Origin: Chondrilla cf. caribensis | Taxonomy: Eukaryota; Porifera; Demospongiae; Chondrillida; Chondrillidae | Direction of reading: 5' to 3' | Assembly: GCA_964020155.1 (NCBI GenBank) | Contig: OZ026564.1 | Span: 2,106,955-2,170,954, forward strand | DNA: 64,000 nt | In this document: positions 1 to 33,210 of the stretch, one piece after another | Layout: the number at the start of each line of letters is the position of its first letter | How positions within the stretch are numbered: position 1 is the first letter of the stretch | Made by a program: the position numbers and the translations under genes | Notes under the pieces: generated by a model | Seen by the model: only the letters and a program-made list of their open reading frames with translations | Databases searched by the model: none | What the model was told of the DNA's origin: nothing

Positions 1-387
1 ATACCAAATGTTACTAAGTGTGTATGCAGCATGCTCTATTCAGGCAATTATGGAAATGCCAGCATATCCATAAGTGCTTGATAGGGTGGCTAAGTGCATT
101 CAGTGCTGGGTTCTGCTGCTGTGCAGTATCGTACACACAGGCACTGACTGATGTCTGCAGTATGCTCAATTCAGGTGATTATGGAAATGCCAGCAGATTC
201 ATAAGTGCTTGATAGGGTGGCTAAGTGTATGCAGTGTGCTGGGTTCTGCTGCTGTGCAGTAGTTGCAGTGATAACAATAGGCTTATCCCATGTTGCAGCA
301 CAGAAATGTATGTGTTGTATTGAAGGATGATAATGATTTATAGATGTAGTACACCGCATCAAAATGATTCAATGCGTAAATATAAAA

Positions 388-424
388 CCCTACCCTACCC
401 TAACCCTAACCCTACCCTAACTCT
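388..424 (+). repeat. Telomere-like CCCTAA repeats, copy 1
   Basis: A short run of CCCTAA and CCCTA units, the complement of the ancestral animal telomere repeat TTAGGG. It sits at the same place in each 1.27-kb unit, so it is part of the repeat rather than a chromosome end. Confidence 0.8.
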
Positions 425-1196
425 ACCTTAACTTACTCCCTACTCCAAACGTTTTATAGGAAGAAATACCAAATGTTGCGAAGTGTGTACATCAAAATGC
501 ATTGATGTCATCCCATTGTGTTGGACAGCTACAGCTTGCCCCATTCAGTTGCATATGTCAGCATCTGCACATAGTGTCTGTCCCATTTAGCAGCAGATGT
601 GCCCAAGTTGAAGTACAGGAACAATAGCAATTGTTGTATGCGTTTCGACAACGTTACTTTGCGTTTCTATGTGTGACACCATACGGCATTAACATGTATT
701 TCGAGATTCCTTGTTCCACATGAGAATCATTCAGACATAAAAGGTTCAAAAGCATTGATATGGGGTCTAAAGAACCATGTAACAGTTTTAGAATGGTCAA
801 AACAATGAGAAATAGATGTTTTAACACGTAAGATATAACGCCCGACTCGCCGAAGAAGGACCCTGGTCCCCCCGTCGTTTCCTGCCTTTCAGAAGATGTC
901 CCGAGTGTCCCCGCTTCTTCCCAGTTCTAGAAGAATGTTTCTTGTGTCTGTTAAACGGTTCAAAGAGGATCAATCTCGCCAGTACCAGAATTGGCAGTCG
1001 ATCAAAATGGCAAGGCGTCCCAAAAAAAAGAAACGTCAGCGTGTTTGAAAAATCGCCTCGATCGTCTCGAAAAGGGCATCCAGGTCTTTCTCCGGTCGTC
1101 CCTGACGTCTGGAAAAGAGTTTCCGTCCTCCAGAGGGTCGGACGATCGCGCCAGACGTCGAAAATCTCGGCCAAATTGTTGGCCTAAATATAGAAA

Positions 1197-1200
<4 letters not shown>

Positions 1201-1244
<44 letters not shown>
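1201..1244. repeat. AT dinucleotide microsatellite
   Basis: About 20 AT/TA units. A shorter allele lies at the equivalent site, 2481-2508, in the second unit. Length differs between copies, as expected for slippage. Confidence 0.9.
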
Positions 1245-1246
<2 letters not shown>

Positions 1247-1659
1247 ACACCGGAAGCGTAGGCGGGCAGGCGGCCGACTCGCAAGAGAGGGGCTCGCTTA
1301 GGCTCGCCCCAACTAGTTCAGACAGAGTCTGAAGGGGCTCGCCTAAGCTCGCCCAGTTAGCAGGGGTCAGCATAGATGCGCAGTAGCTGGCATTGAAAAC
1401 GCACACATAGGCACTGACTGATGTCTGCAGCATGCATGCTCTATTCAGGCGATTATGCAAATGCCAGCATATCCATAAGTGCCTGATAGGGTGGCTAAGT
1501 ACATGCAGTGTGCTGGGTTCTGCTGCTGTGCAGTAGTTGCAGTAGTGACATGTTTATTCCATGTTGCAGCACAGAGATGTCTGTGTTGTATTGAAGGATG
1601 ATAATGATTTTATAGATGTATTACACAGCATCAAAATGAGTCAATGCGTAAATATAAAA

Positions 1660-1696
1660 CCCTACCCCTACCCTAACCCTAACCCTATCCTAACTC
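1660..1696 (+). repeat. Telomere-like CCCTAA repeats, copy 2
   Basis: Same position in the second unit as the run at 388, with one extra C and slight divergence. Both copies are followed by the same degenerating tail (TAACTCTACCTTAACTTAC). Confidence 0.8.
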
Positions 1697-2473
1697 TACC
1701 TTAACTTACTCCCTACTCCAAAAGTACTACACTGTATAGGAAGAAATACCAAATGTTGATAAATGTGTACATCAAAATGCACTGATGTCATCTCATTGTG
1801 TTAGACAGCTACAGCTTGCCCCATTCAGGTGCATATGTCAGCATGTGCACATAGGGTCTGTCCCATTTAGCAGCAGATGTGCCCAAGTAGGAGTACAGGA
1901 ACAATAGCAGTTGATGTATGCGTGTCGACAACGTTACTTCGCGTTTCTATGTGTGAGACCATACGGCATTAACATATATTTCGAGATTCCTTGTTCCACA
2001 AGAGAATCATTCAGGCACAAAAGGTTCAAAAGCATTGATATGTGGTCTAAAGAACCACCTAACAGTTTTAGAATGGTCAAAACAACGAGAGATCGATGTT
2101 TTAACATGTAAGATATAACGCCCGACTCGCCGAAGTAAGACCCTACTCCCCCGGTCGTTTCCTGCCGTTCAGAAGATGTCCCGAGTGTCCCCGCGTCTTT
2201 CTACTTCCAGAAGAATGTTTCATGTGTCTGTCGAACCGTTCGAAGGGGATCAATGCGGCCAATACCAGAATTGGCAGTCGATCAAAATGGCACAGCGTTC
2301 CAAAGAAAGAATCGTCAACGTGTTCGAAAATTCGCCTCGATCTTGTCGAAAAGGGCATCCACGTCTTTCTCCAGACGTACCGGACGTCATGAAAAGAGTT
2401 TCCGTCCTTCAGAGGGTCGTACGATCGCGCCAGACGTCGAAAACGTTGGCCAAATTGTTGGCCTAAATATAGA

Positions 2474-2509
<36 letters not shown>

Positions 2510-2578
2510 CCACACCGGAAGCGTAGGCGGGCAGGCGGCCGACTCGCAAGAGAGGGGCTCGCTTAGGCTCGCCCCAAT

Positions 2579-3833
2579 AATATAGCTATATATACCAACG
2601 TGTCTGCTGCAGTAACGTTAACATGCAGGCATTATATATGTTGAATCTGAAGAAGCAGAAAGATCATGACAAAATGTGACATTGCACTGCAGAAAGGTGA
2701 AAATCGTGCATTAAAATGAGCTTCCTGCATGAGCAAGTACTTGCAAGTTAGTCCCAGTGCTTGTGAGTACTTACTTAATGATTATACGAGCCACACATTG
2801 CAAAAGTAAACATGAATCATTATTTTAGATTTTCCAATACAAAATCAACTATTTCATAAATTATTACAAAACTAACATTTTTATATTATCAAACGTACAC
2901 ACTTTACATAATAAGCCTAAGTACAAATGAAGCACACAAAAATGTCATTGAACGCAAATACACAAACACAAACGCACACTCATGTAAGCATGTATATCAT
3001 TTGTGCATGGGACAATATCACTACAATCTATGTATGCCACAACATGTTTAAAACATAGGACAGTTAACATGGATAGAAACCTTTCTTCGTAAATACCTGA
3101 AAAACAAAATGAAACAAAAATCAAACAGAATATTGGGATATTAAGTGCTAACATCACCTACATATGTACGCATGCATATTTGAAAATACAATGACATGTA
3201 CTGTAGCCAGTGAAGTTTTGAGCTTAAACTCCCAAACATCCGGCATGTAAGTAGGTGCAATAAATTGCCAATAGTTGAGGTTAGATTAGAGTCACATCCA
3301 CATTTTCAATATCACTGTATTGAGCCAGGATGAAACATAGAGTGACTGCTAAGGTGCATCTCTCTTTGTAGCCTGATCTGTCAGGTGTACCTCTGTTGTG
3401 AGGTAACATGTCGTGAGATCTGAAACAATACAAAATGTTTTCATTTGTGATGATTCCTTGCTCCGAGCCAGACAAGAAAATATGGAGTTGCATAGTCACA
3501 AGAGACAATATCAGCAATGGACATCAGTTAGCACAGGTGTTTTGTATTATCGGTTAATATAGCCACCTTCTATAACTCAAGGCATTCATAGTACACGACA
3601 AAATATTCAGCTGTCCTGCCCTGATAGACAAGCTCAATAAAGAGTAATGAAAGCAACCTCCCTGTTCAATAAGACTAATGATACAAAACTGTCAAAATAT
3701 GTACCTCAAAATAGAGAAAACACTAGGCCAATTATTACAAAGAGGGTTGAGGTTACAAATATCACTTGGTAGATGTACACATATGTATGTAGGCAAGACA
3801 ACAATTACACATACGTACTTTACTGAGCTTTCT
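2579..3833. other. Gene-free stretch 3' of FER
   Basis: This AT-rich stretch separates the satellite-like array from the FER stop codon. I see no coding pattern, strong repeat or RNA gene. The FER 3' UTR, on the minus strand, must lie in its right-hand part. Confidence 0.5.
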
Positions 3834-15155
<11,322 letters not shown>

Positions 15156-15697
15156 TGTCCTTACAAGCCTGTACTGGCTGTATTGATAACTGTAGCAGCA
15201 AGACCTGCGAGTACCAAAGGAAATAAATTAGATTATGATATCGTACCAGCGTATGTAGGTATTTGATTATCTGTGATATGAATACAGGCAAGCCTAGTAA
15301 TCAATAACGATGTACGACGATCCATCAGCATAGCACTGGAGAAAGAGAAGGCATGGAACATTGCTCAGCCACCATTACGGTAATCATTGACACAAATGTA
15401 GTAGAAAGCAAATGTTTACTGAAGAAAGGCCATTACATTTGTTCACTACCGTGGAAAGGCTGGATAAACAATGACGAACGAAGGATGGATCAAAAAGCAC
15501 CTCAATCATTGATAAAGATCAAAAAGCACCGATTAAACATAGCAGAAGGAGTAGAAAGAGAATAAGCCCTTACCTTGACCAAGTTGACGAAGCTACCGTA
15601 AATTCCAAATAATCTCAAAAACACCAAAAAAATACAAATTAGATAATTTGATGGGTTTGCCCGTCACCGCGTACCGAAAGCTTTTGTGGTTCACAAA
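15156..15697. promoter_or_regulatory. Divergent promoter region FER / TMED
   Basis: These 542 bp separate the start codons of two head-to-head genes, so both promoters and both 5' UTRs must lie here. No TATA box stands out clearly. An open frame at 15353-15565 has no recognisable product. Confidence 0.55.
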
Positions 15698-18099
15698 ATG
15701 GCGGTTGTGCATCAGTGGTGTTTGAGTGTGTCGTTTTTGTCCTGTGTTGTGGTATTTTTGAGCGCCATAGGATCTGTCAGGAGTGGAGAATATACTATCG
15801 AATTAGAAGATCGAGATAAGCAATGCTTCCACCAAGAATTCCCTAAATCTGAAAAGGAAATTATTCTAGAATTTCAGGTAAATCCACAGTGTAGCTTACA
15901 CTCAAGATTATTGTTAAACCACGAAAACGTGAATTTCTGTGTTCGAAATTGTGTCTACATACACCTCGTAGTATAATTTGTGATTTTCTTGGACGTGCAA
16001 AACTGTGATAACTTAAGTTACTGATTATATTTTTTATACATGTACTTAGATAATCTATAGTCATTCGATATGTACGTAAGTAGGGGCAATTACTACTAAT
16101 GGTATGTAGTTCGAGGGATGGTAGAGTCCATTTTCAACTCAATTTTTAAAGTAGATAATCTCAAGTTCTCCTAAACTGTGAAAGAGACTGTACAAGGGTG
16201 ATGGGCAACAAGTGCTTCAGTAACGAATGAGTGAATAGCCCTTTGGAGTTTTCTATAAAGAACATGCCACCTTGGTACATTTATTAACATTACACCTGTC
16301 AGTTTTAGGGGATTGGTTGAGATTATACATAGATAATAGACTATGTGCATACGTATGTTCTTTTAGAAAAGATCCGCCCTTTGCAGCTATGGGATGTTAT
16401 TTTACGTACGTAGGTACGCCGTCACTGATACAGGTTGCTATACAAGTTACCCACTATAATATGCATTGAAGAGGTCTCTTCCTTATTTCATTTTCCATGA
16501 TATACATAATTGTAGACAAACCATAATAAATAGCACTGGTATAATTGTAAAAGCTGTATTCAATATAGCCTCTTTTTCTACTCTTGTGTGGGTAGTTTGT
16601 AGTACGTATGTTTAGGTACAATATGTGTACATACACATTATGTCAATGTGTTTATAAATACAAATCTTATCAGGTGACAATGTACATATGACTAATTGTG
16701 TACTGAGATGCTGGTAATATGTTGGCTGCCTCCATTTTAACGTTTTGGTGTGTGCATTCCAAAAGTTAATAAACACAGCAAATGAGAACTATTATACGTT
16801 TTGTCTAGTAATGGAATGTTGTGGAACTTAAGTGAATTGTGCTCACAGGTCTTTCCTGATTCTCTGGCAGGTGATTCGTGGTGGTAATTTTGATGTTGAT
16901 GTTAGACTCTTTGCTCCATCTGGTAAACTGCTTTATGATGGCCAAAGAAAGCAATATGACTCCATTACTTTCAAGCTGCAAGAAAAAGGCGAATACTACT
17001 TCTGTTTCAGCAATGAATTTTCCAGTTTCACTCACAAGACAATTTATTTCGATTTGATTGATACCGGTAAGTGCATTGGGAACTATACGTATTTGCATCT
17101 TGTGCCATTAGATTGGGTATGTATGTATGTTATAAGAACTGTGTCATTTCATTATTCTATGGATGTCATCTGATTTTAACTTGTGTTATAGTTGAGCTTG
17201 GATTGTCCAATAGTTGCACATACATACATTCTTTTATGTGCATGCACATATGTTGATAACTGAGATTTGAATGTACGTATCTGTGTGAACTGCGCTAATA
17301 CTCTTAATGTGTGCTATACAAATTAGACCTGTAGTTTCACCCTTGATACAGTAGTTTCTAGTTGGTATCTCTCTCCATATGTATGCACACTCTGTATAAT
17401 GGGAAATGTAAGCAAAACAAATTTATGAGTTACGTATGTAACCATCGATGTACGTATTTTCCACCAAAGAGGTGCACTTTTACTCTTTTCCAATGTTGGA
17501 TGACCATAATTCAAAAAGAATTCAGTCCTCATGTACGCAACTGTTGATTTTAACATCCACTTTACAGCCGTGCATGTGGATGACTTTGGTGTCAGTGGGG
17601 ATTCATTGGTAATGAATATGATTGTGTTAACTGTTTAATTGCCGAAATATAACTACCTAGCATTTTTTTAACTCCATCAAATGTAATTCCTCAATATGTA
17701 CTGCTGTAATATGGTATTACATACGTAATGTGTTGGTGTAATTCATGTGAGTGGTATAGTACATAGCATCACTGTGTATAGGATTGATGTGCATTGCCCA
17801 CACACACAGATGCTGAAGATTCCCCATTCGACGACTCTTTGAGGAATACAGGTGATCAGCCGCAGGCCTACACCCTAATGGAAAACTCACTGAAGTCTGT
17901 TCACGAGTCCCTGAAAATAGTTGAAGACTACCAAACTCACCACAGACTTCGAGAATTTATGGGAAGGAATGCAGCAGAAGAGCTGAATGGAAAGGTCCTC
18001 CTGTGGTCCTTAATAGAAGCTATTTTAATAGTGTTGGTTGGAATTAGCCAGGTATTTATTCTAAGACGCTTCTTCACTGATAAGAAGTCAACAATTTAG
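15698..18099 (+). CDS. p24 / TMED family cargo receptor (gamma-like)
   Basis: Four exons (15698-15877, 16871-17066, 17568-17588, 17810-18099) join in frame to 228 residues, typical of p24 proteins. Order: signal peptide (about 1-29), GOLD domain (about 32-125) with [22 protein letters not shown] and YFDL, a coiled coil, one transmembrane segment ([20 protein letters not shown]), and the tail [11 protein letters not shown] with the FF and KK sorting signals. The GOLD motifs match the TMED3/TMED7 (gamma) subfamily best. By family knowledge these proteins cycle between ER and Golgi in COPII/COPI vesicles and select cargo. The exon 3 donor could alternatively be at 17598, both giving the same phase. 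I chose the ATG at 15698 because it begins a good signal peptide. Confidence 0.93.
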
Positions 18100-20341
18100 C
18101 AAATTTATTACCAACACTAGTAGGTCCTTATGCACAGTCCTCTGTGCAAGAGTTAATTATTCGCATTATCAATACACTATTGGTTTTATTTACTATACTA
18201 AATTGTAACACATGCAGTTATCAAAACAATTATTGGTAAGCTACCTGTCATACATAGTATATACTGAACGTTTCCTACGTACATCCATTCTTCTGACTGG
18301 GATAGTAATATGTTGAATGAGTTGATACATGCCCTGGTACTCTGAAATGTTGTAAGGTACTTGTTTATTTCTTACACTCATACCTAGCCACGTGCATGTG
18401 TATAGGTATTGTGTGACATACACAGAACATGTATGGAATATGTCCAACATGCAGGGTTGTCCAATAGGCCATCAATATAATATTATAATCAATAATAATA
18501 TAGAGTGATACAATATGTATGTTATACATATGACAGTATAGGCACATACGTACATAACCCATGCATCTCCTCATAACATGATCACAACACCCAAGAGAGA
18601 GGGGAGATCTAATGAATAATTGGAAGGAGACAATATAAAACGAAAAGACAAGTTATAAACTGTGCATGCTTCAATTCTGAACAAAAATTAGGTTTTCACA
18701 CAATGATGACTCTTCATGGGTCTGATCGAACTTTGCATCAGAGTACAAGCATGTATTCATGCAGCATCAGACCATGTGAGTTTGAGGAAAGCCATACGTA
18801 TAATATACAGGTATTAATCCCATTCTACTAAGGCAACAAATCACAGTACTGTGCTTGGACTTTCTGCAACAGACGCCAAACTGTCTTCCTCCTGGTGACA
18901 GAGGTATATATAAAGGTGGTTGGTCACAGCACATTCCTCTTTACTGGGAAGCAACTTCTGATATAAAGATGTAACAAGATTGATGTTCAATTCATCAGTT
19001 GTACCTATGTATGTATGTATGTACTTGACGTATGTTGTATGTTTTACTAATGGTTTGATAATTATATAAATTCACAATCAAATTCACTGGATTGAGACAT
19101 TGTCCTTACTGAACCTATGATGCAATCTTCCTTACTATTGTAAGGAGCTATCACTGAGCTGAACTCTTCACTGAATCCTTACACAAGGGAATAATGCTGT
19201 TAGTGTATAGTATATGTAATGTCCATTCAGTATTTGGCATTGGGGTTCATACAATAGACCTATCGTTATTAGGCTGGCTGTCAAAACTACCGTCACAACG
19301 TACATTCAAATGAGAAAAGCTAAATTGAGTATATATATTGGTCCGTAATCCTCAATCATATTTTTAATACAATGTCCAGTGAACGTGTATATTAGGAGTT
19401 ATTGACAATTCTCCATCTTACATGTATTTGCCAACCAAAGAGAAAGTGCATGCAGGCAGTACTATAGTGCAAGATCATACTCTAAGCTACTTTTACAAAG
19501 TATACAACATGTAAGCTATAGAGTACACCCAGAACTCCAAGTGTACACATTCATCAATTTGTAGTATGCATATTGTTTTCCAGTTCTAACAATTGCAATT
19601 GATTATGTATGGGGTCTACAGTTTACATCTGTGGGATCTACAGCTTAATTATGCATGCAGATGTACAAGTATACATACCTGCATCCTTGAATGGGTTCTA
19701 GAGTTACGGCTAGGGTGTTTGCTCCAGCATTCTACAAGTTCTATACGCTCCCTTTGTGAGATTGCAATAATTATTCAATTCTTGGTATCCCCTAATCCTG
19801 TACATGTCTATATTATGATCAAATTGGGGCCAACTGTGCATCCCAGGAATGATTCTACAGAATAAGTATTTGATACAAACAGGTCCAGTGACAAAGATCT
19901 CAATGTATAATATACGTAGATATATGTGAAGGTTTCTGAATGTATTTTAGTATATAGAGTATATTATTATAATAGATCCTTGCAGAAAAGCTAAATTTGA
20001 CTACAGTATAACAATATAGAACAGGGAACTATCTTAAAAAGACCATGTGTATATTAGATGGTAGCTACATTACAGTATGATCATCAAAATGTAATGCAAT
20101 TGATTGAACCACAGTAATAATCATTTTAGTGTATACATATGTGTACGTATGTACGTATGTATATACGTATCCTCAATTGTAGCAATAACTACAAATATCA
20201 CTTTATTATATTATACACAACAAAGGGAAGAAATTGCAAGTAATCAAAAAAGTAAATGCAGTGCTTATAATACATAATATTAATATTGAAAATAGTATAA
20301 TGCAATAATTATAAGTATCACCATTAATAATAATATTATTG
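18100..20341. other. Convergent intergenic region TMED / USP8
   Basis: 2.2 kb between two stop codons, holding both 3' UTRs. It is AT-rich with many TACGTA words. I see no supported gene or RNA; the open frame at 19593-19865 has no recognisable domain. Confidence 0.5.
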
Positions 20342-30602
<10,261 letters not shown>

Positions 30603-31319
30603 CTTCACGTTTTAACGGGTGGGGTATATGCCAGCCGTCTACGATACCAATCGTCACTCTATTCTGTTTGACGACCCAAACTCTCCATTTTATTACACCA
30701 TACACTTACGTCATATCCTAGCAAGACACATGATTATTAACGCCCATATGCGCTACAATTTTTATGGGCGCTAATAAATAAGTACTACGATACTAATGTG
30801 CAATAAGACGTTGTTAATCATACAATGTTATTCGATTGCTTGGGCAATCAAAGCTGGGCATACAAGGTCGGCTTTGGCTGGTCAAGTCCCTCTTTGTGAT
30901 TGCTAAAGGCCTGCCTGGCAGTGAGTGCAGGCAAGAATGTATGTCATAACGCTGCTTCAAGTAGCTTCCATTGATCATCACTGGCACTAGATGCAAGAAT
31001 CCCATGGTAGAGCTCTAAATCTTGCAGTGCCTTTAACCGGCCCATGGATATTAATTCTTTTGGAAGGAATAAATTGAATATGAATAAGTTGTACATGGTC
31101 AAACCATAGATATTCGACCTCCTGGTTATTTAGTGTTCGCGGGTGTTCTAATCCATTGGTAATATTACTGCTACGGTCAACTGTGAGCCAAGAGTAGTCA
31201 TGTCAGGGTTCTGCTTCATTATTTCCGAATTGCCATCCGTTGACCAATAAAATGGCGGACCGGAAATACGAAGGCGGAACTTGATTTAGTACCTGGTTGC
31301 GACATAGGAGAGAAGGAAA
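30603..31319. promoter_or_regulatory. Divergent promoter region USP8 / small membrane protein
   Basis: 717 bp between two start codons on opposite strands, containing both promoters. No core motif is clear. A short palindrome-rich word GGGCG..CGCCCATA lies near 30742-30772. Confidence 0.5.
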
Positions 31320-31881
31320 ATGGCAGAAGAGACGCCTTTGTCAGGCCCCCCACCCGCAGAGAAACCTCATGGACAGGAAGTGTCAAATACTTTGCAGTTT
31401 TATTTGCTGGTATTTACAGTTGTGTTTATCTTAATTTTAGGTGAGTGTGTCGTTATGTTAACTCTTGTAAACGCCTTCCAGTCTAAATTTACTTCGAGTG
31501 TAAACGTCTTCCAGTCTAAATTTACTTCGAAATTAAACTACCCGGCAATCCATAAATGTATTATTATGGTTATGCTCATACAACGCCTATTATGGAACGT
31601 TACTTTTGTGTGTGTGTAATCACAGTGTCTATGGGTGTGATCATGCCGGGAATTTAAAATAATAACTTGATGTACATACGTACCAACCCGTTGACTTATC
31701 ACACGCACACGCACATTATTAGGGACACCACTCACATTACTAGTTACAGTTATAGTTTCTTTGAAGGTGACTCCTGATCTTTTAGTTATTTACAGTTAAG
31801 ATTAACTAAAGGTCCAGAGCATTACTAAAACATACGTATTTTAGTTATAGTTGTGATTAATCTAAATAACACGGACACACA

Positions 31882-31952
<71 letters not shown>

Positions 31953-33074
31953 CAAAACACAAGTTTGGGTGTAAAAATGGCTGTGAATACAATACTCACT
32001 GGCCAAACCTAATGTACTGTATATTCTTCTCACAACATCAGCAAATGTGTGTAACTGCATCCACATATTCATAGTAAACTTTGACAAATGTGCATATATT
32101 TTACTTTATATACTCCTGTAACCAAGGTAAGTATTTAGTATTAAATGAATGAACATAGCCTTTTCAACATTCATACATACGTACATAGGTCTATAGAGTC
32201 CATGTATTATTCTATACTTGACAACTAATACTTTATTGATGTAGCTGGTTACGTGCCTAATCTGCCATAACATGCTATCGAAATACTCAATAATTGGCTC
32301 AGTACAAGGTTCAAATTTCCAGTAACTACAGATTAAGGACAGGAGGTGGCTATTACATGTCAAACAGATCAAAATTGTTTATTCTATGCAATTGGTTGAC
32401 ATTAGAATCTAAGATGGTCCATGTATGTAAATACAAGGACACATATACTTATACGTACATACAAGTTGTAGATACATTGTGTACACATAATAATGTATGA
32501 TTGAGTTCCATACGGATTTGGCCCAAACATTGCCTGAACAAATTGTACACAGTTAGTGGCACTGTGTGTATGTTAAGATTTCTTAAAATTAGAATGTTCT
32601 TACTGTATGTGTCCACTGTGTCTTATTAATATGCTAACATGATGGAGGATTTTGACCCGAATCAATTGTATGCGTACGTATATTCATTTCTCTGTCAATG
32701 TGCTATATAGAAGGCCTTTTTGGAGAATACCACTCCTCATCAGTAGCACTGGGCAACATTCTAAGTTGTCAATCTCTGCTAAGTGGAGTATTGGCTGAAC
32801 TGAACTCAATACAGGTTGAAATCCTCTAGTAGCAACTGCCCTGTTTGGGAAGAATTGACTATTTCATTGCCATGTGGCTACTTTTTTGTAGGGTGTTCAA
32901 GTCAGTAGATCATAATCCACTACACTCATAATGGGCAAACATGATAATTATTTTTCATATCTTTCTGTAGCATACGGAGTGTATCGTGTCATATATGTCA
33001 GTAATGAGAGAAACAGGAAACTAAAGGAAAAGAAGAGGCTAAAGGAGGAAAAGCAAAGCAAAAAGAAGAAATAA
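31320..33074 (+). CDS. Small single-pass membrane protein
   Basis: Two exons (31320-31440, 32971-33074) with a strong donor (G|GTGAGT) and acceptor (TTTCTGTAG|C) join in frame to 74 residues. Residues about 27-49 (FYLLVFTVVFILILGAYGVY) are a hydrophobic membrane helix, followed by a strongly basic tail ending QSKKKK, which fits a KKXX-type ER-retrieval signal (inference). No family was recognised. It sits head to head with USP8 and tail to tail with the PEX11-like gene 136 bp away. An AATAAA overlaps the stop codon. Confidence 0.7.
31876..31950. repeat. Compound CA/GA microsatellite
   Basis: About 12 CA units pass directly into about 26 GA units, in the intron of the small membrane protein gene. 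Confidence 0.95.
32820..32912 (+). repeat. Dispersed repeat C, copy 1
   Basis: Contains TGCCCTGTTTGGGAAGAAT, exactly complementary to a word at 45614-45632, and ends TGTAGGGTGTTCAAGTCAGT, similar to 55826 (TGTAGGGTGTTAAAGTCGGT). It lies in the intron of the small membrane protein gene. Confidence 0.7.
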
Positions 33075-33210
33075 ATCCATGTCAATCAATACCAATGTTT
33101 AGAGTGGACTAAGACAAATCAACTTGAAAGTTATTTGTTTGTAAGCTCTAGTATTTATAACAAATTACAAGGAAAAATATTACATAAACAGATGTTATGT
33201 TGTGCATGGT

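Larger units (their letters stand above)
1..2578. repeat. Tandem array of ~1.27-kb repeat unit
   Basis: Two nearly full copies lie head to tail, shown by landmarks repeated about 1.27 kb apart: the run AATGCGTAAATATAAAACCC near 372 and 1643, the words CCCGACTCGCCGAAG near 841 and 2121, and the block GCGTAGGCGGGCAGGCGGCC near 1254 and 2520. The first 130 bases hold a further partial copy of the unit start, so the array probably extends left of the window. Each unit carries CCCTAA-type repeats, an AT microsatellite and a GC-rich tail. Open frames of 60-150 codons in it change between copies and look non-coding. A satellite, or a tandem duplication of a transposon, are both possible. Confidence 0.85.

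Noticed and set aside
3281..3517. 78-codon minus-strand frame downstream of FER
   Set aside because: No motif and AT-rich 3' flank composition; probably UTR or spacer.
18240..19865. tRNA or other RNA genes in the TMED/USP8 spacer
   Set aside because: I looked for cloverleaf-like arms and paired boxes here and elsewhere and saw none I could support.
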